Assembly: GCF_037975245.1 (NCBI RefSeq) | Contig: NC_092567.1 | Span: 25,102,876 to 25,166,875 of the forward strand | From: Apostichopus japonicus | Lineage: Eukaryota > Echinodermata > Holothuroidea > Aspidochirotida > Stichopodidae | Length of the DNA: 64,000 bases | Direction: 5' to 3' | Shown here: one piece after another, positions 24,501 through 37,500 of the stretch | Layout: each line of letters begins with the position of its first letter | Position numbering within the stretch: position 1 is the stretch's first letter | Program-made: the position numbers and the translations under genes | The notes under the pieces: model-generated | What the model was told of the DNA's origin: nothing | The model's database searches: none | Seen by the model: only the letters and a program-made list of their open reading frames with translations

Positions 24501-24757
24501 AGGTTCAAAAGGGGCAGGGGTAAAAAAAAAAGAGAGAGAGAGAGAGGGCCAAAAGTTAATATCTCTGTCTAAACATGATAGTGCTTGTCTTCAGTTATAG
24601 TTCATGTTAATTTTTCCTGTTTGTCTTTGTTCTTTCTCCCCCAGATTCAAGTGGCAGTAATCCACTTGGTGGTGTTAGGTTAGTCTCACCTGGACAGCCG
24701 TTTCGTCTGGGATTATCCAGATTCGCAAGGGTAAAACCTCTCCATGATGCCACCTGA
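18504..24757 (+). CDS. RAD51AP1: RAD51-associated protein 1 (8 exons, 386 aa)
   Basis: Exons 18504-18529, 18853-18905, 20473-20602, 20905-21086, 22146-22424, 22821-23027, 23955-24125 and 24645-24757 join in phase. RAD51AP1 binds DNA and stimulates RAD51 strand invasion in homologous recombination in the nucleus. The N-terminus (MTEANRPRR, then VSYTTFDVNDDSDEDFASF) matches the vertebrate start RPVRHKKPVNY...DSDDDF. Exon 4 has the block RKAVDDRIFDKELELALEIS. A KRRAATTAAKKQRQVLEDSD block and acidic/lysine tracts follow. The extreme C-terminus FRLGLSRFARVKPLH is the RAD51-binding motif (LGLSRxARVKPLHP in vertebrates). Length is close to human (about 335-352 aa). The middle is low complexity (K/E/S/D), as in the family. 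Intron 2 hosts a TIR transposon. Confidence 0.95.
19347..20211. mobile_element. Non-autonomous TIR transposon with ~265-bp inverted ends, 9-bp TSD
   Basis: The ends are long inverted repeats of about 265 bp (19347-19613 and about 19944-20210), starting GGTCACACTAATTAGCG and carrying sub-terminal short repeats CAACTCACGA / CAACTCAAGA. TTCAGTTGC occurs at 19338-19346 and 20212-20220: a perfect 9-bp target-site duplication. The 330-bp centre holds two diverged direct copies of AAAATAATGAATACTT... near 19735 and 19864. There is no transposase. TSD length and TIR length fit MULE-like or Merlin-like elements, but the class is not proven. Confidence 0.9.
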
Positions 24758-25487
24758 AGCCACTCTGTTTACTTAATCGCATATATGAACTTGCAGGGCA
24801 CGTAAACAGAGGATAAACCATGAGAGAGTAGTGGTATCTGTAGGCTGCTACAAAACTCTTTTACAACAGTAAAATTCTGTTTCGGAAAGAAATTTGTAAG
24901 AAAATCTCTATTTACAATGAAGGAAAACACTGTTTCAACATAAGACTGCATTCCACGCACAGTGTATGTAGGGCTTGACGGATTGGAATGCATTAACATT
25001 CATAGTGACTACTTTACCACCGGCCTTGTCTGTTAATGGAAACATTTTATGACATAATGTACCTTGAAGAATCATGATGCTTGGAGGGCAAAAGATCGTT
25101 GCCATTCCGTTGGAATTAATGATATTGTTCTTTCTCATTCCCTGCTTCAATCCTGTTGTCTGCTTATTTATGTGGTTGTAATATTTTGTTTCCTCCAAAG
25201 GCTACAGTGACAGGAGAGAAAACTACTAATATCTTGTTGCCATTAGGTCACTGAATATAATTATATATTATGTCCCCATTGAAAATAGTTTTCAAACATG
25301 TTTCTACCAACTCAAGGATTGGAGGGGGAGGGGGCAGGAGTTGGCGGGGAAAATTGCCTTGGTAGGAGTTGCACTGGTCATAGTTTTAAACTCCACTTTC
25401 TTTGCGTAAGTTTGCAACATAGGAAAACAAAAGGAATTAAACATTAAATGTTTTTTATTGATGTAAAGCTGTAGTATAACATTTTGA

Positions 25488-25493
25488 AATAAA
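25488..25493 (+). other. Candidate polyadenylation signal for RAD51AP1
   Basis: AATAAA 730 bp after the stop codon, followed by a T-rich stretch near 25525. Confidence 0.4.
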
Positions 25494-25834
25494 GAAAGAA
25501 CAAAACTTATGTTGTACTCGCCTTTATTTCGTGATATCTTATTCGTTGATGCACCAGTTATGAAGAAATTCCCAAACAACATGGGTGACAGTCAAACTAT
25601 ATGATTGGACATTCAAATGACCTAACAGTTCATACATAAGACAACAGAGTCAAGCAAAAGTGACTCCATTACTGATAAAATAAGATACTATACTGAAAAT
25701 AATCATGAAAATGCTTTTCCACTAAAACCCTCAAATCCTTTTTACTTATTTAAATTGGCAGCTACAATTTGTACCCTTCCTTTTTCTATTTTGTTTTTTA
25801 AAGATTGAAAAAAAAAAAAATTAGAGCTTGCAAG

Positions 25835-26225
25835 ATGCTACCTGACCAACAATGGCCATCATCACAAGTTAAAATTCTACCAAGAGAGAGTGAATTTCAT
25901 GGCATTTACCAACGATGGCCATCACAAGATAAAATTTTACCAAGAGTGAGTGAATTTCATGGCATCAACCACCGGTGGGTGGTGGCCATCATCACAAGTT
26001 AAAATTCTACCAAGAGCGAGTGAATTTCATGGCATTAACCAACGATGGCCATCACAAGATAAAATTTCACCAAGAGAGTGAATTTCATAGCATTAACCAA
26101 CGATGGGCATCACAAGATAAAATTTTACCAAGAGTGAGTGAATTTCTTGGCATTAACCACCGGTGGGTGGTGGCCAGCATCACAAGTTAAAATTCTACCA
26201 AGATTGAGTGAATCTGCATTAACCA
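25835..26225. repeat. Minisatellite, ~57-72-bp unit, ~6 copies
   Basis: Units share ATCACAAGTTAAAATTCTAC or ATCACAAGATAAAATTTTAC, then CAAGAGTGAGTGAATTTCAT and GGCATTAACCA. Two variants alternate: one with GATGGCC, one with CCGGTGGGTGGTGGCC. Open frames over it are by-products of the repeat. Confidence 0.85.
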
Positions 26226-28521
26226 CCAACTTGTTTCGTTGTCACTTTCAAAAGTGCAAAAAGGATGAACACTACTCTGTGATAACGTACTAACATGTGA
26301 TAGGAAGAGTAGCAAAAATATTTGGTTCCATGTGAAAATATGAAGATGTAACATGCAGACAAAGACGAACATAAAATGTCACCCCAAACCTTTTGCTTTT
26401 CATAACTAAAATAAAATTTAATTGAATTTTTCACATAAAACAAAATCAAACTTCCCCAAAGATACAAGTCTAGATTATAGTTATAATGTCCACATACCAC
26501 TTGAGCCTATCACCTCTTTTAACTCAAAATAAAGATAAGAAGGCGTTGCCCATTATGGTTGTAATTTCTATAAATACACATAATTCATACAAGATACATT
26601 CATATCAGTATACATAATTGTTCAGTCTTTGGCAAGCACAAAATTTCATTACACCTAAAATAACAAATGTCTTTCAATGTACATTTTGGCGTTATAAATA
26701 TTTTGACGAATAAAGCAAAGCAATTCTCTGATCCTATGGACAATGCAAAATTTGACAATACCCCAATTATGATATGAGGTTCTTTCTGTAAGATTAACCA
26801 TGTCTCGGTCTCAGGCAGTTGCCACTATAGCTTTATAGGCAAAGAAGATGAGAGTTTAGCTTCTGGTGGTTAATAGCTTCCCTACCCCCTACCTCCCCCC
26901 CCAAAAAAAAACCCCACCTCTCCCCAACTGACATGTAAATGCCCTAGTATGAACTAGCCGTCTTAAAAATAAATGATGCGAAGGTTTGGACAACATGAAC
27001 GCAGGACTAACACAGACCAATTAAGCACAAAAATTGCAAGTTAATAAAAATGCAATTATTGATCCCTATCATGAAACAATGGATATTTATGATAACATTT
27101 TATTCAAATGAATTTATGATACTAGTACTGTTAGATATAACATGTTTATAAAGATTGTGATAAAATGTTTTCTGTATACAAAACCATTTTACGCAAAATT
27201 AATACCAATTTCTTTGGCGTATTACCATTAGCAAGTATTTAATAAAACTTTAAAGACTCAAGAAATTAGTTCTATAAAAAATCGCTAACATTTCATGGCC
27301 CTTTATAAAGTAATGTTAACCTTTTCTGGGGGTACCCAAACATTCAAAAATTAGATGAAATGATTAAAATAGACCAATTTAAAATTAAACCATCCAGCTG
27401 CTGGACATTTCAAGCAAACAATGAGTCATGTCCAGTTTTGTGTCCTTACATCTATTTTAGATCATATTTTAATATGTTGTACTTTTTTTGTCATCGACTG
27501 TATCTATAACAGCATGCACAACATCATTCACTCGGCTTTTTCAGATAATTTACTATCTTTATATGTATATATTTTTAAAGAAAAGTTCAGATTGTTGTTT
27601 GTTGGATTGGTTCATTAAAAATACATTCAAAGAAGAAAACATTCAATAAAGTACTCTTAGTTTCAAGAAATACAATATTAATGTCATATTTAGACTATCC
27701 AATTAAAAGAAAGGAATGTTAACCAGCAAAGACTGACCAGAGACATCTCCATTTAGAAACAGAGTCAAATTTGTGATGATCTTTCCCAACAGTGATTGAG
27801 GTCAGTGACTACTAAATTCTGGCAAGTTACTGGTAACGATTTCACTCGACCATAAACGTGAACATGTTTTATCTACTGGGCAGACATTATGTTGTATTTT
27901 GCGTTTGGCTATATTACTTGGCTGTATTACTCTGAGCACTGTAACGTTCATGCACAACCTTATCTTAGACTCATTCACACGATGTAACCCATTCAACTTA
28001 CACAATATAACTTACATAACTCATTCTCAACCTTAAAAAAACCATGTAACTTATGTAATGTAACTTATGTGACCCATTCACATGATGTAACTCATTTAAG
28101 TATAAGTGAAATTTTAAAGCTATAAGTATATATAAGGAAAAAAAATAACCATCTATTTACTATTCACCTCATTTTAGAAATTAAAAAAACACCATCAGCA
28201 ATTCTTTGGATCGAGGTCTGGACAAGACAGCATAGCTGTCACCTATTGTCTGAGGCAAAGACAGAAAGCTTCAAACCAATTAAATTTAAAATTAATTAAT
28301 TAATTAATTAAATTAATTTCAAATAATTCACTTAGGTAGTCATTCTTGGAATAGAACATTACCCTTAAAAGTTTAAATGAAGGTAGGCCAATTTAAGATA
28401 TAAAATGAAGACATCTCAAGGAAGCATGGTTGAGATTACTTGGCAACTTTTCATCCAGACTATCACCAAGAAAAAAATGTTTTTCCTTTCACATTCTATC
28501 GTAAATTTTAAGGAAGTTGCT

Positions 28522-31500
28522 TTACATCCCAGACCACCAAGCCGAGGAAGTCTTCTTCATCACATTTTCTTTCTGTAGAATTTGAAAAAAAACAAACAAT
28601 CTTACTGAAAAATGAAACAAACATGATATTATGCATCAAAGATCACTATGATATGTTCAAACTCATCCTGGTGCAAGGAAATTTAACTCATAAGCGTCAC
28701 AAGCTCAAATCTTAAAAAAGATCTAGAAGCATTCATTAGACTCAATTACTTCTACCAAACCTGATACTCAAATCTATTTAATGTTGTTAACATGAAAATG
28801 CAAGTTGTTTCAGTTTTTGCTCTGTTCGCCTCCAATGGAATTGAGAGCGAGATGAGACTCAAATACTGACAATAATTCAGCCCTTTATAAAGCCGTCATA
28901 TTATGAAAATGAGATTATAATATTCTTGATTCTGTATTTCCCCTAACTTGACCACCTTAGGCCTCAGGGACTACCTGCCCCCCCTCCCCACCCCCCGGCA
29001 CCCTCCCTCTTCTTATAAGTAGCTCACCTCTCGTGGACTGAAGTGAAGTATGGTGGAGATTGCATTAAACATCCTCTTCTTTCCAGATATACTGTCAGTA
29101 AGCAAGTAATTTAAAACAACATTCTTCAGATATTCCAAGTTAGTGCCTTCTCGAGATCTAAAATAATGGAGAAGAGAAAACAAAATTCATGATAAGAGTT
29201 TTATCACAGAACGACATGGCAGATCATGAATAGTACTAATTCCAACTGTCCCTAACAACAAACATATTATTCTGTAATTCTGCTTCCCTCAACAACTGGA
29301 GTTTTATATCTCACTACAGGATATTTGTTTTACTGATGTTGTGTCATTTACCGGGAATATTTTAATATATTTAATTCTACAGACCTGTTTCTCTTCCATC
29401 TCTCCACCTCCTCCTGTAGGGCTTCCATCTCCTCTGCATGTTTCTCAGTACTAGAGGAATGTTTGTCTTGTAGTTGTCTCAAGGCTGTCTCTAATTGCTG
29501 TTTCTGTCTCTTGATTGTCGTGAGTTGGACTTCTCTTCTAGCTTGTTCTTCTGCATAGTGAAGTAATGATGTGCCGCTATTGGCAACCTGATGGTAGGTA
29601 AGAACAAATTGAAATACTGTCGTGCTATCGTATCGAATATATCTAATTTTATCCTGAAAGCTCCTTAAAAGCCTTCATAGCCACTCTGGATTGTTTTAAG
29701 CATCCCAAGAAGATTTTACCTTCAGTTCTCAAGCTTGTGTTTAACGCAAAAGTTAACAAACTGTTTTTTATATACCCAACGGAGGTGTTCGACCTATACA
29801 GGCACACATGTAGGTGGAGCTAACTTGATTAATTCTTGGCCTCACATGTGACTGGCTCTTTGGAGCTATATGCTTGTAAAAGTGCACACGATCAATCACC
29901 CATAAACCGATGAAGAATCATTACTCACAGACTATATGGTTACAAGCTTCATTTAAACGTTCCCTAGTTTTCTTACCAATTGAGTAGCAGGGTTTAAGAT
30001 GAGTTGTGAGACCATCTGTTCCGTTTCCTTGGTAACCGGTGCCTCTGCTCCCAAAGTATCACTGCTGAAGACGGAGTCTGATGATAACTGTCGTGGAATC
30101 TGACCTTCATCACTACCCAAACAAAGAAACAGTCACATTTCAACATTGGTCTCCAATGTTAACATGCTAAACTTGCTTCAATTCTTCAGACATACTTTCC
30201 TTTAGGTTCTGACAGTCCAAATTATTCCAGGATATTTCATCACAAAAGAATTTCCAACATTCATTTGCTTTGCGACTATTCATTCATCACAGAGAGGGAC
30301 ATTCTGATGTTTCACTTCAAAACATTTAACATTTCTCCAGCAACTTTTCCTCCCTTGCAAAACATGTGCGAGTTCACCATCTACTTATTCTAAAACGCCC
30401 GAGTACAGTTCTATGAGTACAAATACAGGCAACTATATGCTAGAATACATATATGAGTAGGTACTAACTATAAGTATGTACCTTTCTATTCTGCTGACAT
30501 AAACACTAACACAAACAAGAAAAAAAGTTAATTTTTGTGGTTACAAACCAAATTTGATATTAGTTAAGAGATATGAAACCAGATTTTTCTGTATCACATA
30601 CCTGAGTACAAATACAGGCAACTAGATGCTAGAATACATCTATGAGTAAGGACTAACTATAACTCAGTGTGTGTGTTCTGCTGAGAGAAACACTAACACA
30701 TACAAGGAAAAGAGTTAATTTTTGTGGGTACAAACTAACTTTGATATTAGTTAATAAATATGAAACCAGATTTTCTGTATCACATACCCATAGGTCCTTC
30801 CTGTGTACTGGCTAACCTGCTGTTTTAAGTGGTCAACTTCTTTATCTTTGTCCACGAGTAAGGCCATCGTTCGATCCCTCTGTTTGCCCACTTGATGCTC
30901 TAAATCAGCAATTTTTTGCTGAAGGAAATGTAAATGGACATAAAATCCAGAGTGAGTTCACTTGCATTATTGTCACAACAGATTTCTAAAAGAATAAGAA
31001 ATGTCTGCCACTAAAACAGCCCATCCTTCATCCACCTATTCCTTGAGTGATTTCATAAGAGCCTCGCCTACCATACAGAAGGCACAGAGATGAAGAGGTA
31101 GATGGAAACAACACAAGGGCTGGGCACGTTCTAAATCTTACAAGCCATAGTAAAAAATTTATACCCAAACTGCAGGTCTCAATGCTTGAGGATGTTCCTA
31201 CTCCCATGACAAACTATAAAAATTACATTATATGGGAAAGGAAAGGAAATTTCTACACCTGTTTGTCTGTATAGTATAAAATACTGTATAGTATAAAATC
31301 TGTAAAAAGTCTGTATAAAGTCTGTATAGTATAAAGTTTGTAAAGTGTAAAGTATACATATTTCATGTTATTTGTTTCGGTCTTTCAGTGAAATTCATCA
31401 CCTCAGTTAATTTCTGGGTAGAGAAAAGGATTTCTCCCATGGGGGGATAAGGTTAAAGGGCCACGTTTTGAGGGTTATGCAGGCAGAAGAAACCTGAGTG

Positions 31501-34500
31501 CAGGCCACACTTTGTCCAGCTGTGGTTTATAGGGCTTTGTTGTGTGCAATAGTGCTCTGTGCTTGTGTATAGTGGATAGAGTAGGTACACAACAATAACT
31601 GAACTTTTAACAACGAAAATATAGCCATCACTCCACAATAACACAAAGGGGTCTGAACTACATAAAACAGTCACCCACCCACACAAAAAATACAACATTT
31701 TTTGCTAAAATTATCTTCATAAAGTCAAGAGAGATGTTTCAGAATATGGAGAAGGAAGTCCCTTCCTAATGAACTCAGTGATATGGTTGTCACACATAAT
31801 ATCAAAAGAATGTATTCAAAATATTTAAATATTCAGTGAGTGTGGTGAATATTCACGACAACTGATCTAAAGTTTGATTCAACCAAAGCATCATCTTTTC
31901 AAAATCAAACCAAGAGATAATGCTGATGTGTTTAAGTCTTTTTTTTTTTGGGGGGGGGGGTGGACTTTCAGAATACCTTAAATTCTCCTTCAGCCTGGCA
32001 CAGCTGTTGTTTATTAAGCTCCTTCTGTTTCATCAATTGGCCTTCCATAGCTTGTTTCTAAAGACAAAAGTAAAACAAAGGCAAAACCATGACAAAAACA
32101 GAAATTAGAAAATTAAAGCTACGACTGTAAAATGAATTCCTATGTGTAAAGTCTATCACCATGGTAAGTATTAATTCATTGCTGTCTCATTTAAGGAGAT
32201 ATTTACCGTTTCTCGATGATTCTGCTCTTCGTCGTCGAGTTGTTGTCTCAATATTCCCACTCGTTCCTTGTATTCATTCATTTGTGCTTGTAATTCTTCT
32301 TGTTCTTTATTGCTTGTTGTATCCTGTAAGATAAATCAAAACAATAGAAATGTTAAGTATTGTATTTTAGATCCTCCTGCAAGCAGGACTCGCGGAGAAG
32401 CCATCATTGGCTTATCAAAGCAGCAAGCTGACCAAAGCCAGTCTCTTAGATTCATATTTTAACCTCCATGATTATGAATTGTTTATTGTCAACAACTATG
32501 TAACTGGAGGAAATACATTAATTTTGGAGTGACTCAAACTCGGGACCTTGAAGTGAAATGATTTCTTCTACCTATTCTTACATCGTACAGTTTCCTTCGA
32601 GATAAAGTTGAAATTGAGAAAGACTTCTTGCATTTGTTCTTCCAAGGTAAACCTTTTTCAACCCAAATATCAAAACTTTCTATTTGCTAAAGGGGTATTG
32701 GAATGTTGGGAGATTGCATTTGTTTCAAGGTAAACCTTTCCAACCCAAATATCAACACTTTTATTTGTTGAAAGGGTACTGGAATTTGGGGAGATTGCTT
32801 TTGTTCCAAGGTCAACCTTTTCAACACAAATATCAACACTTTTATTTGACAGAGGGGTATTGGAATGTGGGGAGATGACGGAAGTGGGAGGGGTGAATTG
32901 TGTAATCTGAGCGAACAGATCACAACAAATTTGTTTTTGAGTTAGTAACTCCAATACTGAATTTTCTATTAAGGGATGGAAGGGGATGAAAGTAGAGGGG
33001 GGAGGGGAGGGGGATTAGGGATGAGGGGAGGGGGAGGAGGGAAGGGGGAGGAGGGGGAGGGGATCAGAGGGGAAGTGACAGAAGAATTACTTTAACACAA
33101 AATGTCAGATAATAAGCAGCAAGACATAAAGGAAACAAAATTAGCAAACCCTAGTTTGTAATAATAATAATAATATAATACAAGAATTTGTAAAGTGCTT
33201 TTATCCAGTTAAAAAAACTGCTCAGAAGCGCTGCAGGAGCAAAGTACCCAAAATGGACACAACAGTTATTAAACAAATGGATACGCATTCATGAATAAGA
33301 ATGTCTTGAGTTCTTTTTGGAAAGTTGACACATGCTGGATTGTTTTCAGATGTAAGGAGAGACTGTTCCAGCGCTGTGGAGCTGATCTAGCAAAGCAACG
33401 TTCCCCATAGGTGGAAGTGGGAACAGTAGGAACAGGTAGCATATGTTGTACGCTTGAACGAAGCACCCTGCTAGGTCTGTATTCTTGAAGAAGCTCTTGT
33501 AGGTAACTTGGGGCTAGACCATTCCTTGCTTTGAACACAAGGACAAGAATTTTATAATTGATTCTGTCCGCAATTCTTAGCCAGTGAAGATCTTTAAGAA
33601 CTGGTGTTATATGTTGGTGTTGTTTTACCTTGACATTCCTATTCCTGATGACAGTCTGCGCCCTCAATTTGTATCTTTCAAATTCATCCTTTAATTGTCT
33701 CAGCTCCTGTTGGCAGGCTTTGTGGTTAGGATTCTGCTCCCTGCTGGTCTCATCCTCCCAGCTGCCAATATCTGCAGCAGATGAAGAGAGTAAGACAATT
33801 TATGGACTTGTTTCAAAACACAACAAAGTAACTGGTGTCATGTTTCATAACTAACATTAAAATAACCACACTACACTAGTCACCAAAATCTCTCAATAGA
33901 CTACAATGTCATAAAGTATATTTGTTATGTTCAAAATGTTGGTAATTAATGTTCCTACTGATGAACATACTAACAATTAAGTTTCATAAGTAAAGATGGT
34001 TTTGCCTAAAAAACATCTAAAAAAAGGAGTACAAACAGGCTATAAGTCTGTTGAGAAGGAACATAGAATATCAAGGTTAGACATCTGTTGTGACACGAAT
34101 GCAACATATGAATAAAATAAAAATGAACAGGGTATTTGAGTCAATTTCTAGCCTTCTAGGAGTTGATAAGTTTTGCTATCATGGGGAGAGATGTAAGCTT
34201 GCAGGAAATTAACTTGTAGGACTCAGTTAAAGGACACAGAAACTCAACCATTGCTATTAGTCTATATGATAGAGATATCAACAACTTCCCTAAACTGCTA
34301 AGAATTGTTTTTTTTTTCATTTGAGAGAAATTTGTTTTAAACTTTTCTTCATGCACAAGGCTGAAGACTTGATTACATGTCAACATGACTTCTATCAGCC
34401 AAAAGGTTTTTTGTGTTTTTTTTTTATATATTTTACAATTTTTACATACTGTAATGAAGATTTAAAATATTTATGCTTCAACATGATCCCACAAATTGTA

Positions 34501-37500
34501 TCAATTTGTTTCATTGTCAACAGTTTTTAATATAGTACCTTGAAAATATGAAACAACTGGTTTCAGATCCTTAGATTCACATTCACATTCTATTACACAG
34601 GCTCTCTAGTGGATAAGCAGTTTGCTAACAGTTTTATTTCATTTTGGTTTCAGATCCTAGCGGAACAAAGACATTACAGACTTACAGCTCCTAGAAACGA
34701 CTTTTGAACAAGGATATCTCCCAAACGCAACTAGAGATTCAATAGCTATTTGGGAGAATTTAGGGGAGTCAGCAGTTCCCAATTTATTATACACATATTT
34801 ACAGACAACTCTGTTGTCCTTTGTTTTATTCTATTCATCAAGCAATTGTTAATAAATGCAAAACACAACATAAAACTAGTCTTGATGTTGCAGACCGTGC
34901 AATCAAAACACTCGCTAAGTGTTTCTCAAAGCCTGCAAGAATAACAGACATTTCTGTACTACAATGTAAGTAGGCATATATGTCTTGGTTTGGTATGCTT
35001 TGAACACAAGAATTTACAAGTGTGTGTAAGTAGATATGTTCTGGTTTGGTATGCTGTTAACATAATAAAGTTACAAAGTGCAAGAAAACTGGATCAACCT
35101 GCTAAGTAATGCTCAAACAACATAAACTTATGAATTCTGTTAAGCCAAATAAGTTAATTAATGAAATAAGTTCACATTCATTTCAAATTTCTTACTTATG
35201 AAATAATCATCAATAATGTTAATGCTCACCGTCAATATCCACCGGTTTTTCTGATTTTTCGATGGCTATTTTTAAAAGTCCTTTCAATTTTAGAATGCCT
35301 TCTTTTATTTCTGCAGGGTCAGTGGATTCTTCAACGTTGACAGTGTTGTTGCTGTTCGCTGCTCGAGCGAGGGCAGTGTTCTCCATATCAAGTTGAGTGA
35401 TACGTTCTTTCAATTTCCTGCAATAGGTACAAAATGCTAACATGGACTGTTGCTGCTTTCCATATGAATATGCATATATACATGATGAGGTAACTGATAG
35501 TAACTCCTCCCCTCTCCACCACCATTCAATACAACGACATACTATAGACTTATAGTTTGTATTATTACTTGGATAATTAATCAACAAAGTACCTTGCAAA
35601 ACTGACCACACTGTGACCATAAACTGTCTGTACCTCCTGCTGGTCAAGCCCCAAATAAAAGACTTAATAACTATTTGTAGGGCACGCCCTGTCTGGACCC
35701 CTCAGCCACACCCATTCATTCGCAAGCTCATCACATTCAGCCTTGATACATAACTGTAGCTGTTCTTTACCAGACTGACCACACCATCCTTACTGCATTA
35801 CCCCCTCACTTCACCCAAACTAATACAAAGCTCTTCTTTACCAAACCACACCATCCTTGCACCATCACTTACTGCATTGCACAAGCTCACCACACCCTTC
35901 CTCAGTACAAAGCCCATCCATACCAAACCACACCATCCTTGCACCATCCTTGCACCATCATTGACTGTATTGTATACTCACCCCACCCTGCCTTAATCCA
36001 AAGCTCTTCTTTACCAAACCACACCATCCTTGCACCATCACTTACTGCATTGCGCAAGCTCACCACACCCTTCCTCAGTACACAGCCCATCCATACCAAA
36101 CCACAACATCCTTACACCATCCTTGCACCATCGTTTACTCTATTGTATACTCACCCCACCCTGCCTTAATCCAAAGCTCTTTCATACCAGAACACACCAT
36201 CCTTGCACCATGACTTACTGTATTGCAAGCTGGTCTTGTTGTCGTACCCTGTCATTGCTACCCACGACTTCCGATAGTTCTGCTAATTTAGCCTCTAAAG
36301 CAGTCACTCTTTCTTCCTCCAAGGCTCTCGCCCTCTTCAATCTCTCATCCGCCTCTCTTGATTTCTGTTGCTCCATCTCAACTTGTATCCTGTGCTGAGC
36401 CTGTGGAGGCACCGATAGCACCGAGATCAATACCCAACACACTGCTCACCAGCCACCAAAATATCATTTAACTAAGGAAATACAAACTTGCTGTTAACAA
36501 TTAGTCCATTTTATAGTCAAGTTTTGTTGGTTGAAGGGATATTCCAATGTTAGACAATACAAAAGAGAGAATATACCACGCTGTTAATTGAAAACACCAA
36601 CACAAAAATTGAACTTGAGATATGGTGATTGAATGTAACCCATTTTGACTGGCTTAACCCGAATAACTCTTGCAGCAAAGTGAGTCACAGAATGTGATGT
36701 ACTGTGATGACAACATGACAGGTGTGCGTCAAAGTTTTACATTCTTATCATAAATGTTATTGTTAAATTATCCTTGAAATGTGACAAATTTAAAGTGTTT
36801 GGAATGTTTCTTGCTGTTAATGTTCTCGGCATGTTGAAATTTCATCCAATTATCATTTTTGTTGAAATATTATTTTTCTCATTGGATGAATGAAAACAGC
36901 CAAACATTTGCAATCCTTTGGTCATGATGACATCATTCACATTGCTGTTGTCAGATGAATTCCCAAAATATCACCAAAAAGTGAAAAAATCTCCAGGGTA
37001 CAAAATGCTATGAAGATGTGCTTTTGACCAATATCCCTTTAATGGGGTCATCTTTTCAACCCACCCCCCCATCCCCATCCCCTGATACCAAAGAGAGGTT
37101 AAGAGTAAGGTAACTAATGGCATTGAGGATGATAATCTTACCTTCATCTCAGCCATATCTTTCTGCAGTTGTAGGAGCAGAGGCGGTGGTTTGGCAGCTT
37201 CCTCTTGGGCAGCGATGAACTTTCTCTGAACTGATTCAAGTTCAACAGAAAGCTTCTTGATCTGTTGCTCATAAATGTGAGATCTGAAAGGATCATGATA
37301 AAGTTACTGAAATGATACCATGTTAAATAAAAATACCGAAGACTTGAATAATGAACAAATAAATTAAAAGCCAGATCAATTTGAGAAATTTACAGTCAGT
37401 AATAGGAGAATTGAAAGTCCCTAGGAATGAAACTGATCTCCAGTTCAACGCCATGTCACAAATATTGTACATGGATTGCTAAAACACTTCTGTATCAGTA

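Larger units (their letters stand above)
24758..28521. other. 3' flanks of RAD51AP1 (+) and GCC1 (-), convergent
   Basis: No further exons seen. A polyadenylation signal AATAAA for RAD51AP1 lies at 25488-25493. A minisatellite occupies 25835-26225. The rest is AT-rich unique sequence, presumably with the GCC1 3' UTR adjoining 28521. Confidence 0.5.

Noticed and set aside
26219-26500. 93-aa minus frame near the minisatellite
   Set aside because: Hydrophobic, AT-driven, no similarity and no splice signals; chance frame.
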